Shown: positions 11,980 through 23,879 of the stretch, piece after piece
Numbering within the stretch: the stretch's first letter is position 1
Layout of the letters: each line of letters opens with the position of its first letter
Assembly (NCBI GenBank): GCA_947034895.1
Contig: OX344765.1
Coordinates: forward strand, 4,965,001 to 5,029,000
Direction of reading: 5' to 3'
DNA: 64,000 nucleotides
Origin: Rhytidiadelphus loreus
Lineage: Eukaryota > Streptophyta > Bryopsida > Hypnales > Hylocomiaceae
Notes under the pieces: model-generated
Databases searched by the model: none
What the model was told of the DNA's origin: nothing
Seen by the model: the letters and a program-made list of their open reading frames with translations, nothing else
Made by a program: the position numbers and the translations under genes

Positions 11980-12390
11980 AGGTAGTATGCTCTAAAAGCG
12001 CCCCTCTCCTTCAAATTGCCCTTATTTTTAGCTAGAGATTGGAGATGGGGTGATCCTTAAATGAACCACTTTAGCAATTAAACGAATTGAAAAAAAATTA
12101 TTTTTCTATTGCAAGAGCCAATCATTGTCTTCGATTTCCACACATCTCTTTACAAATTGCAAGTGGACGGGTTTTGGGAGACTTATGGTCACAAATAGGT
12201 GCCTATGCCCAAATCAATTTGAAAATTTATAAATAATTCAAAAATGCTTGAAAAATACAAAACCACTTGTGTTAGGTTCCACATCTATTTTTCTTTCTCT
12301 GAAAAATGATCTAAAAATATTTTAGTCCACAACAAACCTACGAAAAAGGCAGACTAGACCTTAAATGGTCGCTTTTAGAGCATACTACCT
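11980..12390. mobile_element. TA-target MITE, family 1, copy 2 (best preserved)
   Basis: 411 bp. The ends AGGTAGTATGCTCTAAAAGC and GCTTTTAGAGCATACTACCT are exact inverted repeats, and TA flanks both sides. A TA duplication suggests the Tc1/mariner (Stowaway-like) superfamily. Non-coding. Confidence 0.85.
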
Positions 12391-12392
12391 TA

Positions 12393-13485
12393 TTATCTAA
12401 TTGCCATCGTATTGTTGTCAAAACTTGTTGGTATATTCTGAATTGCGAGTAATAAGATGTCCGAGGAAAGAATTTTTTAAATTTTGATTTAGGTTATTAG
12501 AGTCTTATCCAAGTCAAACCTAGACTAAACCCATACTTCAATTAATCATACAACTAAGTCAAGTTTTTATTTTTTGCCAAATCTCATGGACAAGGATGTA
12601 GTACAATAAGGTCCAATAATCTCACAAATTGCCTATTGTGCCATTCAAAGAATATTGCATAAAATAGAATACAATTGGCATTTTATGTCTTGCATAATTA
12701 ACATTCAATTCTTATGCAAATTCCAATTAAGCATACCAAATTTGAATTTTTTTTATCAAAAAAATTCTATTTTGGATTTTTTGGTGAATTCAGTAACATT
12801 AATGGTTTTGCATGATACTTGATTGAAAAAAATTAGTGATAAGTTTTTTTTAATTCAATTGCATAGATATTTAGAAAACATCCATACACACATCTTTCAT
12901 GTTAATAAACACTCCATGAACTCACAAAAATAGGATCTATGAAGAGTTGAATGTAAGGTGTCACATGACTAAAACTTCGTAAAATACATCTCTCTATATT
13001 TTTATGGTTAATGGCCTGGCTACAAAAATGGACCCTTGACCATATACATTCAATTTTCACACATGAAATCATATCTTCTATAAATCATAGAGTTTTCAGA
13101 TATTTTTGAGAAATTTTGAATACATCATGAGTTTTTAAATAAAGTATGGAAAAAATTTATATTAAAGACAAAGCATTCTTAACCCCTAAATGTTGTGAGA
13201 TACCTCAAGATTTGATGATTTTTGAAGATTTGTTATAAAATAGTGCTTGAAAGATAAATTTGATAAAACTCTTGGAATTTAATCAATGTCTATCAATGAC
13301 CATAAGTTACATCTCTATAATGACAATGAAATGTCCCTATATTTTTTTATTTTTTTTGAAACAAATGAAACAAGATTTTATTGCAAAAGATCAAGTAAAT
13401 TACATACCTGCCAACCATAAGTAGTTTGTCAGGGAGTGAACCACAACAAATGTCCCCTATGGATGTCAAGACATGATTGAATCCT
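12393..13485. repeat. AT-rich intergenic with dispersed repeat (12640-12990)
   Basis: 12640-12990 is related to 59260-59510 plus 59805-59905 (shared CCATTCAAAGAAT, TGCATAATTAAC, GGATCTATGAAGAGTT). The second copy carries a 293 bp MITE that is absent here, so this is its near-empty site. No gene. Confidence 0.5.
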
Positions 13486-13807
13486 AGACATCCTAAACAA
13501 TGTTATCATTACATGTTATTTCTCCGAGAGACCGTTTGAGGGTTGTTCCCCTTCACTATTCCCCCACAGTGAAGGACAGATAGCTGTCCCAAAAAGAAAT
13601 TCAAAAAAAAAATTTAATTCTTCAAATGTAAAAAGAAGTTGAATTTTTTTTCAAGAAATGTGTTGGCAACCTCTCGGCCACATAGGACCACTGAGGTGTT
13701 AGGCCAACAGTGATGTTCCCTACGTTCTCATAGCAATAGAACCTGTGGTCTCCCAGAGGCCCGGGAAACCATCTAATGAGTCTTGGCACCCATTGTTTAG
13801 GATGTCT
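13486..13807. mobile_element. Element with 17 bp inverted repeats, about 322 bp
   Basis: AGACATCCTAAACAATG at 13486-13502 is the exact reverse complement of 13791-13807. The interior has GAGAGACCGTTTGAGGGTTG near the left, like the terminal region of the 59511-59803 family, and an AT-rich core. Non-coding; superfamily unknown. Confidence 0.5.
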
Positions 13808-13809
13808 AA

Positions 13810-15165
13810 CATATGTTAAAGAACATGTAAAAAGTAGACATTGCTTATATTATATGCAAATCATTAGGAGATCCATACAAAACACAAGGAGGTATGTGTC
13901 CTTTGTCATCAGGAAATCTCCCAATGTTTTGCAAACATAGTCCATAATTACATCTATAGTGTATATTTAGTTAAATATGGCATATTTAGACTTTTAACAA
14001 GTTTATTATTATTATGGAAATCATTCTTATATATTTTATATATGAATTATTGTATACATGGACCTTTATTTTATTCATTCCCCTGTTAATTTTCTTGGCT
14101 ATTGTTGTCATGACCATTTTGATACTATTATTAATAACATTTGTGTGTTATAATGAACTGGATAATTACACACATGTCTTCATTGTTTTCTTCAAGATTT
14201 CATGGTGAATGGGTGAGTATGACAAACATACATAATTGTAATGACCTTACTCTAGTGACTCCCAAATGCTCATTTTAATTTCAATACTTCCATATAGAAA
14301 TGAAGGAATTAAAAGTGTTCAACAATATTTGGACTTGCTATAGTTGAATATTATTATGTATAATAGTTGAACAAACACTTTGAAAATCAAATTAAGATAT
14401 ATTTTTTAATTTAGTTAAAAGAATTATTCAAATAAACTTTAAATTGCACAAGTGAAATGATGACAATTTTGTTTGTATTTGAATCTTAGTTATTAAATTT
14501 TGTCACATTTTAGTCTTAACTTGATGAAATTCTCTTTGGTTTCTCATAGTCCTCGATCTTGACCATAATTAACAATTTATGAGTGAACATTCTCTACCTT
14601 AGAATTCTTCGTAGAACACCATATGTTCTACATGACCATGAACTACAGAATTCACTAAAATCATTGAGAAATCCCTACAGGACAACGAAACAAGCATACA
14701 ATGTGTCCTTTACTAGCTATCTAGTGTACTAACACAATGTTGAACTAGTTTGCCATCACTTTCTACCTAGTGAAATAGAACACCTCTAATAATCTCATTT
14801 TCCACATTTTATACACGCTTGAGAGAAGCATTATGATTTTCAAGATGCACTATCCCATGCCCACAAAAGTTTGTCATTGATGTGACTTGAGGTTCTGTGC
14901 AACTCTACCAAATAAAATGATTCAAATATTTCATAAATGAACATTGGTACACTTGTCTCACACAATAGGTCAAGAATATGGTCACTCCTTGCTACTGAAC
15001 CTTGGGCCATAATAGGTTAATTTGTGAACAGTGAATTGCTGAAAATGGGTGAACATGAATTGATGAAAAGATGTTAAAGACAAGTTTCTTACTTTAAAAT
15101 TAAAACAAGTTCTGGTTCATTTTCTTGTGAACCTTTGAAATGCCGACCTCGTCCCTCATCGTGCG
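13810..15165. other. AT-rich intergenic, nothing supported
   Basis: Only short, low-complexity ORFs. No repeat or gene that I can identify. Confidence 0.4.
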
Positions 15166-15167
15166 TT

Positions 15168-15390
15168 CCAGCCCTGTTGAGAAGCTTTCCTGAATTGTGC
15201 CTTATTCGGGGTGCATGTATAAAAAAGCCCCTTATTTTGGGCCGTTCTAGGGTGTACTCTTAACCTCTCCCGACTAATTTGGGGTCTTTGATTGCAAAAA
15301 TGAATTAGAAATTTGCAAAAAATTCATGTGCGGAAAATAAATAATTCCAGGGTTTGCCTGCAGGGACAAGCGAGGGGTCAATCCACCCTG
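15168..15390 (-). mobile_element. CAGGGTG MITE, copy 1 (diverged)
   Basis: It aligns in reverse with 44371-44590 (shared TAATTTGGGG, TGATTGCAAA, AATTCCAGGGTTTGCC and the end GGGGTCAATCCACCCTG). The left end is degraded and its position approximate. A CAGGG-type terminus suggests hAT, but no target duplication is visible. Confidence 0.5.
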
Positions 15391-15433
15391 CCTGAGTGGA
15401 AGGTACCCAAACAGGTCTACATGAAGTGAAGTA

Positions 15434-15843
15434 AGGTAAGGTGTTCTAAAAGCGCCCATCTTCTTCAAACCGCCCCTATTTTTAGGTGGAAAATGGAGGT
15501 GGGGTGATCTATAAATGGACCACTTTAGCAATTGAATGCATCAAGGAAAAATTGTTTTTCTATTGTAAGAGCCAATCATTGTCTTTGATTTCTGCAAATT
15601 TCTTTACAAGTTGCAAGTGGACGCATTTTGGGAGACCTATGGTCACAAATAGGTGCCTATGCCTGAAATCTTTGAAAATCCATAATTAATTCGAAAATGC
15701 TTGGAAAATTACGAAACCACTTGGGTTCTCTGGCAAATTCATTTGTCTTTCTCTGAAAAATAATCCAAAATTCTTATGGTCTCCATAAGTATATGAAAAA
15801 GGTGGAACAGCCCGTAAATGGGCGCTTTTAGAGCGTGTTACCT
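15434..15843. mobile_element. TA-target MITE, family 1, copy 3
   Basis: 410 bp. It starts AGGTAAGGTGTTCTAAAAGC and ends GCTTTTAGAGCGTGTTACCT, with TA on both sides. Length and internal sequence match the 11980-12390 copy. Confidence 0.8.
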
Positions 15844-16019
15844 TAACAAAGGGAACCTTGTCCGGTTCACTGGGCAGTGAATCCGGCGCAAACTGCCCCG
15901 TGAGAAGTTACGTGCGGCCATGTGGTATGTGGCTCTCCCACTGCAAAGGTTTGGGTGGCACCACATCCAAAATTAAATAAAAACAACTTGGTAATTTTTT
16001 TAATTTTTAAAAACTTTTG

Positions 16020-16560
16020 AAATTCAATATCTTTTACACACGGCACAGTGCAGGGGTCTTGTTGTGGTGGTGTGAGAATAATTTGCGTTATTGATATAAA
16101 CAAAAAGCTTAAAATATAATTTACTATTTATTATTTTATTTGTAAAAACAATCAAATTCAATCATTTTCACATCATAGTATGAGAGGTTCTAATTTTGAT
16201 ATGAATAGAAAGCTTTATGCACAAAGGATGCAAGGGCTCTATTTCCTGGTGCTTGTACATGCAATATCAAAGTTATGATTTCTTCAAAATAAAAGATAAT
16301 TTGATTCAATAGTTTAATTTTTAAAAATCCATAACTTTACATCATAGGTCCAAATGCCACAAAATTGGCACAAATAGAAAGCTCTAGACGTGAAGAAGTG
16401 CAAGGATTTTGTTTTGTGGTGTTTGGACATGCAATGTGAAAATCATTTAAAATAAATAAATACTCCGTAATAGATAATGTTTTTCAATTTTTTTATTCAT
16501 ATAAACACTTCGAAATTCAATAACTTTCACATCATAGGTTCAAACGCCACAAAACAAAGC
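16020..16560 (+). repeat. Three diverged units of about 175 bp in tandem
   Basis: Units share TTTCACATCATAG(G)T, CAAATGCCACAAAA, AATAGAAAGCT(CT/TT)A and a GGTG.TTG.ACATGCAAT.T block, near 16150-16290, 16320-16455 and 16510-16555. They are old and diverged. There is no coding frame. Confidence 0.5.
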
Positions 16561-16935
16561 CCGCGCATCTCCTCATGAAGAACTTTCCAATTGTATGAAC
16601 AATGACTCCTCACAGTATCTTAGTGTATCAAACAAACAAAACAAAGTAACTAATTGAAAGTATGGACAAAGGTGCCCCTATTTTTGAAATTGAAATCTCC
16701 ATGTGAAATTCAGAAATCGTGTTATTTTGTGTTTTTCATTTGTATGTTTATATTTTTAAATGAATTTTAAATTTAAATTACAAAGTTATGTTTTCCTTCA
16801 TTTATAATGAAAACTACAGATTATTCTAATATTTTTTTTTATTGATATAATTTTATTTTTGTCTTTTAGCTTTTAAAAATCACAATAATTTAATTTTTTT
16901 TATCAAAATCATTGGAAAAAAAGGATAAATTTGGT

Positions 16936-17173
16936 TTAACCCTTGAATGACAGGCTCATAACCATGGAAATCATCTGGTTTGTCACCGTGTGAATCATTG
17001 GATTACAATAATGCAAAAGCACTCATTGGAAGTCAAAGTACTGACGTACTGTAGATGATCTTTCATTTTCACACAAAATTGGGAGGATGAATAGTTGCAC
17101 TTTTGTCCTATAGGGAGAGATTCTTTTGTCATTCATCAATTAGAAAATGTCATTCGCGGCGTTTATGGGTTAA
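16936..17173. mobile_element. TTAACCC-ended MITE, copy 1
   Basis: It starts TTAACCCTTGAATGAC and ends GGCGTTTATGGGTTAA. The interior aligns with 32070-32304 (shared AAAAGCAC.CATTGGAAGTCAAA, GGATGAATAGTTGCA.TTTTGTCCTA). About 238 bp, bounded by TTAA on both sides. Confidence 0.65.
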
Positions 17174-17174
17174 T

Positions 17175-18238
17175 GAATCTAATTTGACTTGAAGGTTTTT
17201 GTTTTGCTTGTTTTGGGTGTAAAAAATAAAACAACCAATTCAAATTTTTTTTCTACCTAATTTCCATTTCTACTTGTACCTCTTGAGCAAATTTCAAATA
17301 ATTTGGATTGCTTTTACTATTTTTAATTTTTTATGTTCAATTTCAACAACACAAATTATAACCATTACAAATTCCTCACAAAACAATTTGAGATTACTCA
17401 CAGTGATAAACATCTAAGAGTTTCAAGATATAAATATATAAAATTTGAATTTGAACACAATTTAGAAGGTCAATTTTAGATGAAACAAGAAGTTCAACCA
17501 TTTCACATTGGATCAAGTCCTTTAGGGGCTAAAGATTGAAGGAAAAATTAAACTGTCAATAACTCTAAGATGGAGTTCAAGCACACTAATCCCAATGTTG
17601 ACATTGTTCTAGCAAGACATAAACTTATTATACCTCTTTTTCTTAAAAAATTGTCACATTTGAGTTCATAAGTAAATTCTACAAGTATGGGTGTATAAGA
17701 AAATGCTTCAATTGTCCAAAACTACGATTGGACACAACTTTTATTTTAACATATCCAAATAGAATGAATCACAGCTCTTTCGGTTGAAAAAAATGCTATT
17801 TATGGAAAGAAAGTTAAGAAAAAAAATTTAAGTGAATTTTTTTATGCACTACACTAAAGAACTTTAAAACATGTTGATTTTGCCCTAACTTATGCTCCTA
17901 TAGTAGGCACCGAATGAAATGAAAATTGAATTCCCGAAACCTTATGCGTTTTTCTATTTCTATAAAAAGCTTCAAATAAGCAAAATGAATATTGAGAATG
18001 TAGAAGCCTTCTCAAAATCCAAATAGTCTTGTACGGAAACAATGGGATGTCACGTGTTGATATCAAAGGACTATTCACAAAAAATTCACAATCTTTGATT
18101 GTATATAATAGAAAATATATATGTTCAAGTGATGAAGGAAAAAAGGAAAAAAAAAGTTGGTCAGTACTCTTCATTCTATTTTGTAACTACTCTAGGACAA
18201 GGACTTGTCAATTTTGACTTTTACTGTCTATATTTTGT
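17175..18238. other. AT-rich intergenic, nothing supported
   Basis: Short ORFs only; no domain, no clear repeat. Confidence 0.4.
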
Positions 18239-18654
18239 TACTTAGAGCATTGCCATCCATTCCCCCCAAACACGGCTTGGCTAAAAGGGGTGGCCTAGGC
18301 CATGCTCCTCATGAGTTCCATTTGGTCGGGGAGACACCCTAGTCATCACCACCTAAAGAACACAAGGAAAAAAGTATTGAGAATTAATGAGAAAAATACA
18401 ATATTTTAATTTTTATTCAAATGCAATTATAAATGCAGCTTAGTCCTTCTAGTGTTAACTTACATATTTTACAATATGCATTTCAAACTTACAATTTTAT
18501 ATCATGAATAATTGATTTGAAAATAAAAACAAAAAACTCCCAAAATAAATATGATTTCAATATTTATTTATTTAATTAAAAAATTCAATTTTAATTAAAA
18601 ATTTAAAAACTAATTGTATTGAAAAAAAGCATTCAATTTTGTTTTTTTAAAACG

Positions 18655-19845
18655 GTGTTTGAGATGTGCTTCAAATGTGCTTGAGGTCTGCCTCAAGCAC
18701 ACCTCAAGCACACTTCAAGAAAACTTTTACATTTCTCATAATTACCTTTGAATCAAAGTTTTAAAAAAATTGTCTTAAAAAACTATAATCAAAATTTAAG
18801 AGAAGAAAATGTGCTTGCGGTACGTTTGATGTCTACTTCAAGGACACCTCAAGCGCACTTTAACTTTCCTCATTGCATTTGAATCAAATTTTTTTTTTTA
18901 AATGTCTTAAAAAATCTTATTCAAAATTTTTAAAAAAAATGCTTGAAGTGTTCAATTAGACATTGAGATCAATTTTTTTTTTTTAAATTGTCTTGAAAAA
19001 TTCTATTTAAAAATTTAAAAATTAAATTAAAATGTCTACCTCAAGCACACCTCAAGCACACTTTTATTTTATTTTATTTTTGAATATAATTTTTCAAGAG
19101 TTTTTTTAATAACTGAAATGCAATAATAAAAGTAAAAAGTGTGCTTCAAGTGTGCTTCAAGTCTACATCAAGCACACCTTTATTTAATTCTCAAATTTTG
19201 AACAAGATTTTTTAATACAATTTTTTTTTAAATTTTCATCCGAATGCAATGAGAATAGTGAAAGTGGGCTTCAGGTGTATTTCAAGAAGACCTCAAGTAC
19301 ACCTAAAGCACTCTTTGATTGTTTAAAGTTTTTTAATAGATTTTTCCAATTTTCTGATAAAAATCTACTTTTAATTGAAACACAATGAGATTAGTAAAAC
19401 TATGATTGAGGTGTGTTTGAGGTGTTCCTCAAGTAAACCTCAAGTATATTTTACTATTCTTGTGGCATTTTAAGTACAAAAAAATTTAAAACAAATGATT
19501 GAAAAAACCTCTTCAATTATTTTCTTAAAAGCGTGCTTGAGATGTACTTTTTGTAGACCTGAAGTACACCCCAGGCACACCTGAAGCACACTTCAAGTGC
19601 ACCTTAAGCTCACTTTCAAAACAATAAAATTGGAAGACAATTTATGTACTAAATTTTTTTTTGGTATTTCGATTGAAATGGAATGAAAATAATAAAGGTG
19701 TGATTGAGGTGAGCTTCAAATAGACCTCTAGCACGCCTTGAGCATTTAAAAAAAAAGAAGTTTAGAATAAAAAAAGTTTAATTTAAAAAAACAAAATCAA
19801 ATGCAATGATAAAACAAAAGTTCGCTTGAGGTGTGCTTGTAAATG
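18655..19845. repeat. Array of nine or ten hairpin-forming CTTGAGG units
   Basis: Each unit has the form (A)GTGTGCTTGAGGTGTGC, a few bases, then CCTCAAGCACACCTCAAG, so it is an imperfect palindrome. Units recur every 100-150 bp near 18660, 18811, 18941, 19033, 19138, 19263, 19403, 19532, 19698 and 19823, separated by AT-rich spacers; one more lies at 21941. Cores are conserved while spacers are not. Confidence 0.65.
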
Positions 19846-20156
19846 ACCTATTCAGATTTAAATTTTGTTATTTTTGGTGTTATTTTTGGGTGTTTTCTAT
19901 GATTTCGATTATATTTTGTGTAAATGATGCTCCAAATTGGCAATTTTGAATGTATATTAACCTATTTGGAGGGTCAATTTTTGAAGTTTATTTCCAAATC
20001 AGGAGTAGTGGTGGAAGCTGCTGGGGTGTGACGTATTGCAGTTGTAGATTTAAAATCCGAGTTGGAATTGCGGGCTAGTTTATTCCAAGAGGAATGGTCG
20101 GGTTTTATTCCTAGTCAGAGTTGTCATGGTCTTGCCTTGTGGTATTCCGGACTGTA

Positions 20157-21730
20157 TTCCAATTTGGTCTGCGGTATACAGTTAGAGTTGTAGTTTTGTT
20201 GGTTGTGTGCAATGAGGTGCCAATTTGGGATTTTCCTTTTGTATTTGTATTTGTTGTGCGGTTATTGTTTGAGGTTCCTAATTGGCAGTTTTTGGATTTT
20301 TGAAGTGACGCCCAAGTTGATTAGGGAGCTGCCTGACTAGAAGTTTTAAAGAGGGGTGTTCCAATTTGGAAGGCACCTAGTGTCGAGTGAGTCTGCTGCG
20401 AGTTCCAATCCAAGTTGGCTATGTATTTCTGTGTTTTGTGTGTGTTTCTTGCCTTGCGTGTGTGTTTGTGTCAAGTCGGAGGTGACTTGTGTGTTCCCAG
20501 TTGAAAAAATGTCTATGATAATGTTTGTATAAGTCCTATTCGGAAGATGCAGATAAAGATTGTCCAAATGATTCTCGTGGAGAGAAGAGGAAGAAGATCC
20601 AAATTGGAGTTTTAGTGCTAAAGTTTAAAGTATATCATTTGAGAGAAATTAAATTCCAAATTGGAAATATATATTGAGTGAATCAAGGTAGGAGGAACTG
20701 TGATGAAATAGGGATTGAAATTGAGAGATATTTCCAAGTTGTAGAAGGTGATTCCAACTGAGGAAGTTAATTGGAAGAAGAAGAACAAATAGGAAAGTGA
20801 AGGACACTTAATTGTAGGATCACAAGTCCAAGTTGGAGAGTTTTTATAAGAACCAGTTGTGATGAAAAGGACATAAAAGTGTAAACAGTGATTTATTCAC
20901 CAACTCGGATTAATGTGATGAAAATTTCTATCGAGTTGGTATTGTGTGATTGAAATCATGTGCTTGATTGTAATGTGAGTCAATTGGAGAATTTTGTATT
21001 AAATCCAGATTGGTTTGTAAGTGCATCCATATTGTGTGTGAGGTAGAAGAAGTTGGAGTTTATGATTTTAAATGTTGGAGTAGCAGAACCAAATATGATG
21101 AGGGTGTTTGTGATGTATTCACTGGGTTCCAATTTGGCCTGAGAAGTTTTTTTTGTTTAAAATACCGAATTGACAATCGAGCTATTGTTGAGTCAACAGG
21201 TTCCAATTTGGTTGTATGCTGGATGGAATGCCTTTAATCCAATTCGGGTTTTAATTATTAATGCTTGAATGTTGTCTTGAAAGGAATGCAATTTGGTATT
21301 TTGAGAGTATGCAATTGGACTAAAATGAGAGGATGTTTCATGAGTGATTGAAGTTTATGAGAGATAAAGTCAATGGAGAGTAAGAAAATACCCAAGTTGG
21401 GTAGAAAAGAATGCAAGTTCTGTAATTGTCAAAGTTTTGAGAGACCAAGTTGTGAAGCTGTGAGACAAAATTCCAAGTTGGTGGGTGAAGACGTTAATGC
21501 TAGGGAGATGGGAGACAAGATTAATGTAGTTGGTGAGTGTTCCCTAGTTGAGAGTAAGAAGTAGTAGATTGGAGAGGAAGCAGTGAGCATGCAAGCCCAA
21601 TTCGGATGAAGCCAGCCAGACTGATTAAGCCAAGTCGGTGGTTAAAGACTAGCTACAAAAGAAAGGACAATTTGGAAAAAGATTGGGAGCCAACTTAAAA
21701 GAGAAGATGCTGAATCCAATTTGGGAAGAT
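20157..21730. repeat. Field of about two dozen CCAANTTGG near-palindromes
   Basis: TTCCAATTTGG, CCAAGTTGG, TCCAAATTGGA and CCAATTCGG variants recur at for example 20157, 20220, 20361, 20653, 20827, 21127, 21201, 21391, 21471 and 21716, at irregular spacings of roughly 40-120 bp. Between them the sequence is GT-rich and otherwise unique. No reading frame spans the field. It may be protein-binding sites inside the element. Confidence 0.55.
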
Positions 21731-22357
21731 AAGCTTAATTATCAATAATTAATAAATAAATAAAAGATTAAATAATTATTTTCATAATTAAAGAATAAAT
21801 ATAGGAACAATTGTCTATTCTTGGTGATTGTTTAGGCCAATTAGGTACATTTAGAAACAATCCTATTAAAATAGCCTCCTTTGGAACGAACATAACTATT
21901 AGTTGGATAAATCCAAATAGGTTCCAACACCATCTACAGTGCTTGAGGTCTTCCTCAAGAAAATCTCAAATACACATTGAATTTTTTATAATTTTGAATT
22001 CACTGTTTCGACACAATTATTTTTTTTCAAAATTTTCAAACATATTGATTTGAATATAAATCCTCCCTGACATTGCTTACAATTCTCTTTTTCATCGTGT
22101 ACTCTTCCATTTTGTGTCATTGCATCGGCAAGCTCAAAAAATCTAGCTAAAGCTTGACAAAACCTTTCCCCGAGAATAAAATTACAATGTCAACAACTAT
22201 GGTGGGATCGGGATTCTACTGTTTCCTGAGGCATTTGTGGCAACACCAGGGAGTTTTTGTCCATCACTGGGTCTACAATAGACTATTTTTCTTCATTGGC
22301 CCCGCCCAAGCTCTGGGTTGGAAGCTTGGAAGTGAATGGGTGGCAATGCTCTTACTT

Positions 22358-22923
22358 CCTTTAAAAAACATAAGGTGCACATACACCCTCCTTTACTTTT
22401 TTGTCAATTGATTGTGTACAAAACTTGAAACCATTATGAATGTGTGTTGAAGACATGATTTAAAAGCATCTATCAATACAAGCTATGACCCTCCATAACT
22501 TTCAAAAACTCAAAGGCCTAGGACAACAACATACAAAAATTATCGAGCAATTTTATAATAGTAACTAGACACAATAACAACAGTGGTAAATTTGATGTAT
22601 ACACTTCCTACGTTTTTTATTCCACAAACAATTTCTTTTTCCAGTCATGCTAAACATTGCTACCTTCGTTTCTAAAGAAGACTTGTGATTACTTTGTAAA
22701 ACAAAAAAGAAACATGGGTCCTTCTTAAAAACGAACGGATTAATTTTTTTTAATAAACTACAGTTATAGTCTGTTTAAGTGTAGATCCCTCAACGGTGCT
22801 TGGATTGGCATTTAAAAAACCTACATTCATTACAAATGTATTGTAATTCTAAGAAATTTCTCCCATTAAAATACCAAAAACTAAATGGAGCTTCGTATAG
22901 CCTTCCATGGCTTACAAAAATAT
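22358..22923. other. AT-rich intergenic, nothing supported
   Basis: Short ORFs only; lies between two transposable elements. Confidence 0.35.
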
Positions 22924-23076
22924 CACTACAAGAAAATGAGGGCAAATACTAAATGTCCACTATGACTTCATCAACAAAAACGACTGCAAAACGACTACAA
23001 AGCAGTCATTTTGCAATCGTTTTTGTTGGTGAAGTCATAGTGGACAAGTAATATTTGCCCTCATTTTCTTGTAGTG
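22924..23076. mobile_element. 153 bp miniature CACTA-ended fold-back element
   Basis: It starts CACTACAAGAAAATGAGGGC and ends with the exact reverse complement GCCCTCATTTTCTTGTAGTG. It is flanked by TAT on both sides (22921-22923, 23077-23079), the 3 bp duplication typical of CACTA (En/Spm) elements. Nearly the whole element is a palindrome, with inner words AAACGACT and AGTCATTTT as in CACTA subterminal repeats. It could alternatively be a rearranged end of the large TNP2 element that follows. Confidence 0.8.
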
Positions 23077-23879
23077 TATACATACTTATTTTACACAAGA
23101 ATAGTGAGCACTGGTTATCAAAATTGTAGACAGAGTTTCATTCTAGAAATTCTATTTTTTAAATTTCAAGAAAAATACTATGAAAGTTCATACTCTCCTA
23201 CCACCATAGGTCCAATAAAACTAGATCTAAAAATGTTTATCTATTGTAGTCAAGAAATTCACAACTACCCTCATTAATAAGGTGGGGCATTTTACATGTT
23301 GTCAAAAACTCAACATTTATTCACTCGCAATCTTGAAATACAAAACAACAATTTTAAAAAATAATTAAAAGTATCATTCATACAACTTACTTACTACTTT
23401 CATGACCTTTGTGTACTCATATTTCTTCCACTTTCCACACAAAGTTGTTCATGCTAAAACACTCAGTTGGTTGATGGCTACATCTATATGACTTTGTTGA
23501 CATTAACATTTGTGGTAAGAATAAGATACTCTTTATTATAATTTAAGAAATTTTAGATAATATATAAAATAAAATGCTGCTCTTCTAAAAAAGATTTCAT
23601 AAATGTACAACAATTGTAGGATAAAATATTATAACTGTCTTGCTTTTCACAAAAACAAATTACAAATGCAGAAGGTGTTGTTTTTTAAACCAATATGTTG
23701 TAAAAATTATATACACATATCTAATGATTACATTTATTCATATTAAGTTTGATTCTTAATATGAGAATGAATATTTATGAACCTCAATATTCATGAAGCA
23801 ATATTAAATTGCTTGTGGCAATGGCATAAAGTATACTAGTTAGGAATGAACGTCTAATTCTGTTTAATTGCCCTACCAT

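Larger units (their letters stand above)
18244..22352. mobile_element. 4.1 kb non-autonomous DNA element with 5 bp target duplication
   Basis: The left end AGAGCATTGCCATCCATTC pairs with the right end GAATGGGTGGCAATGCTCT (one mismatch). The 5 bp TACTT flanks both ends exactly (18239-18243, 22353-22357). No transposase is inside. Instead it carries two repeat arrays: hairpin-forming CTTGAGG/CCTCAAG units (18655-19845) and a dense field of CCAANTTGG words (20157-21730). The superfamily is unclear; a 5 bp duplication fits neither hAT (8 bp) nor CACTA (3 bp). Confidence 0.65.
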
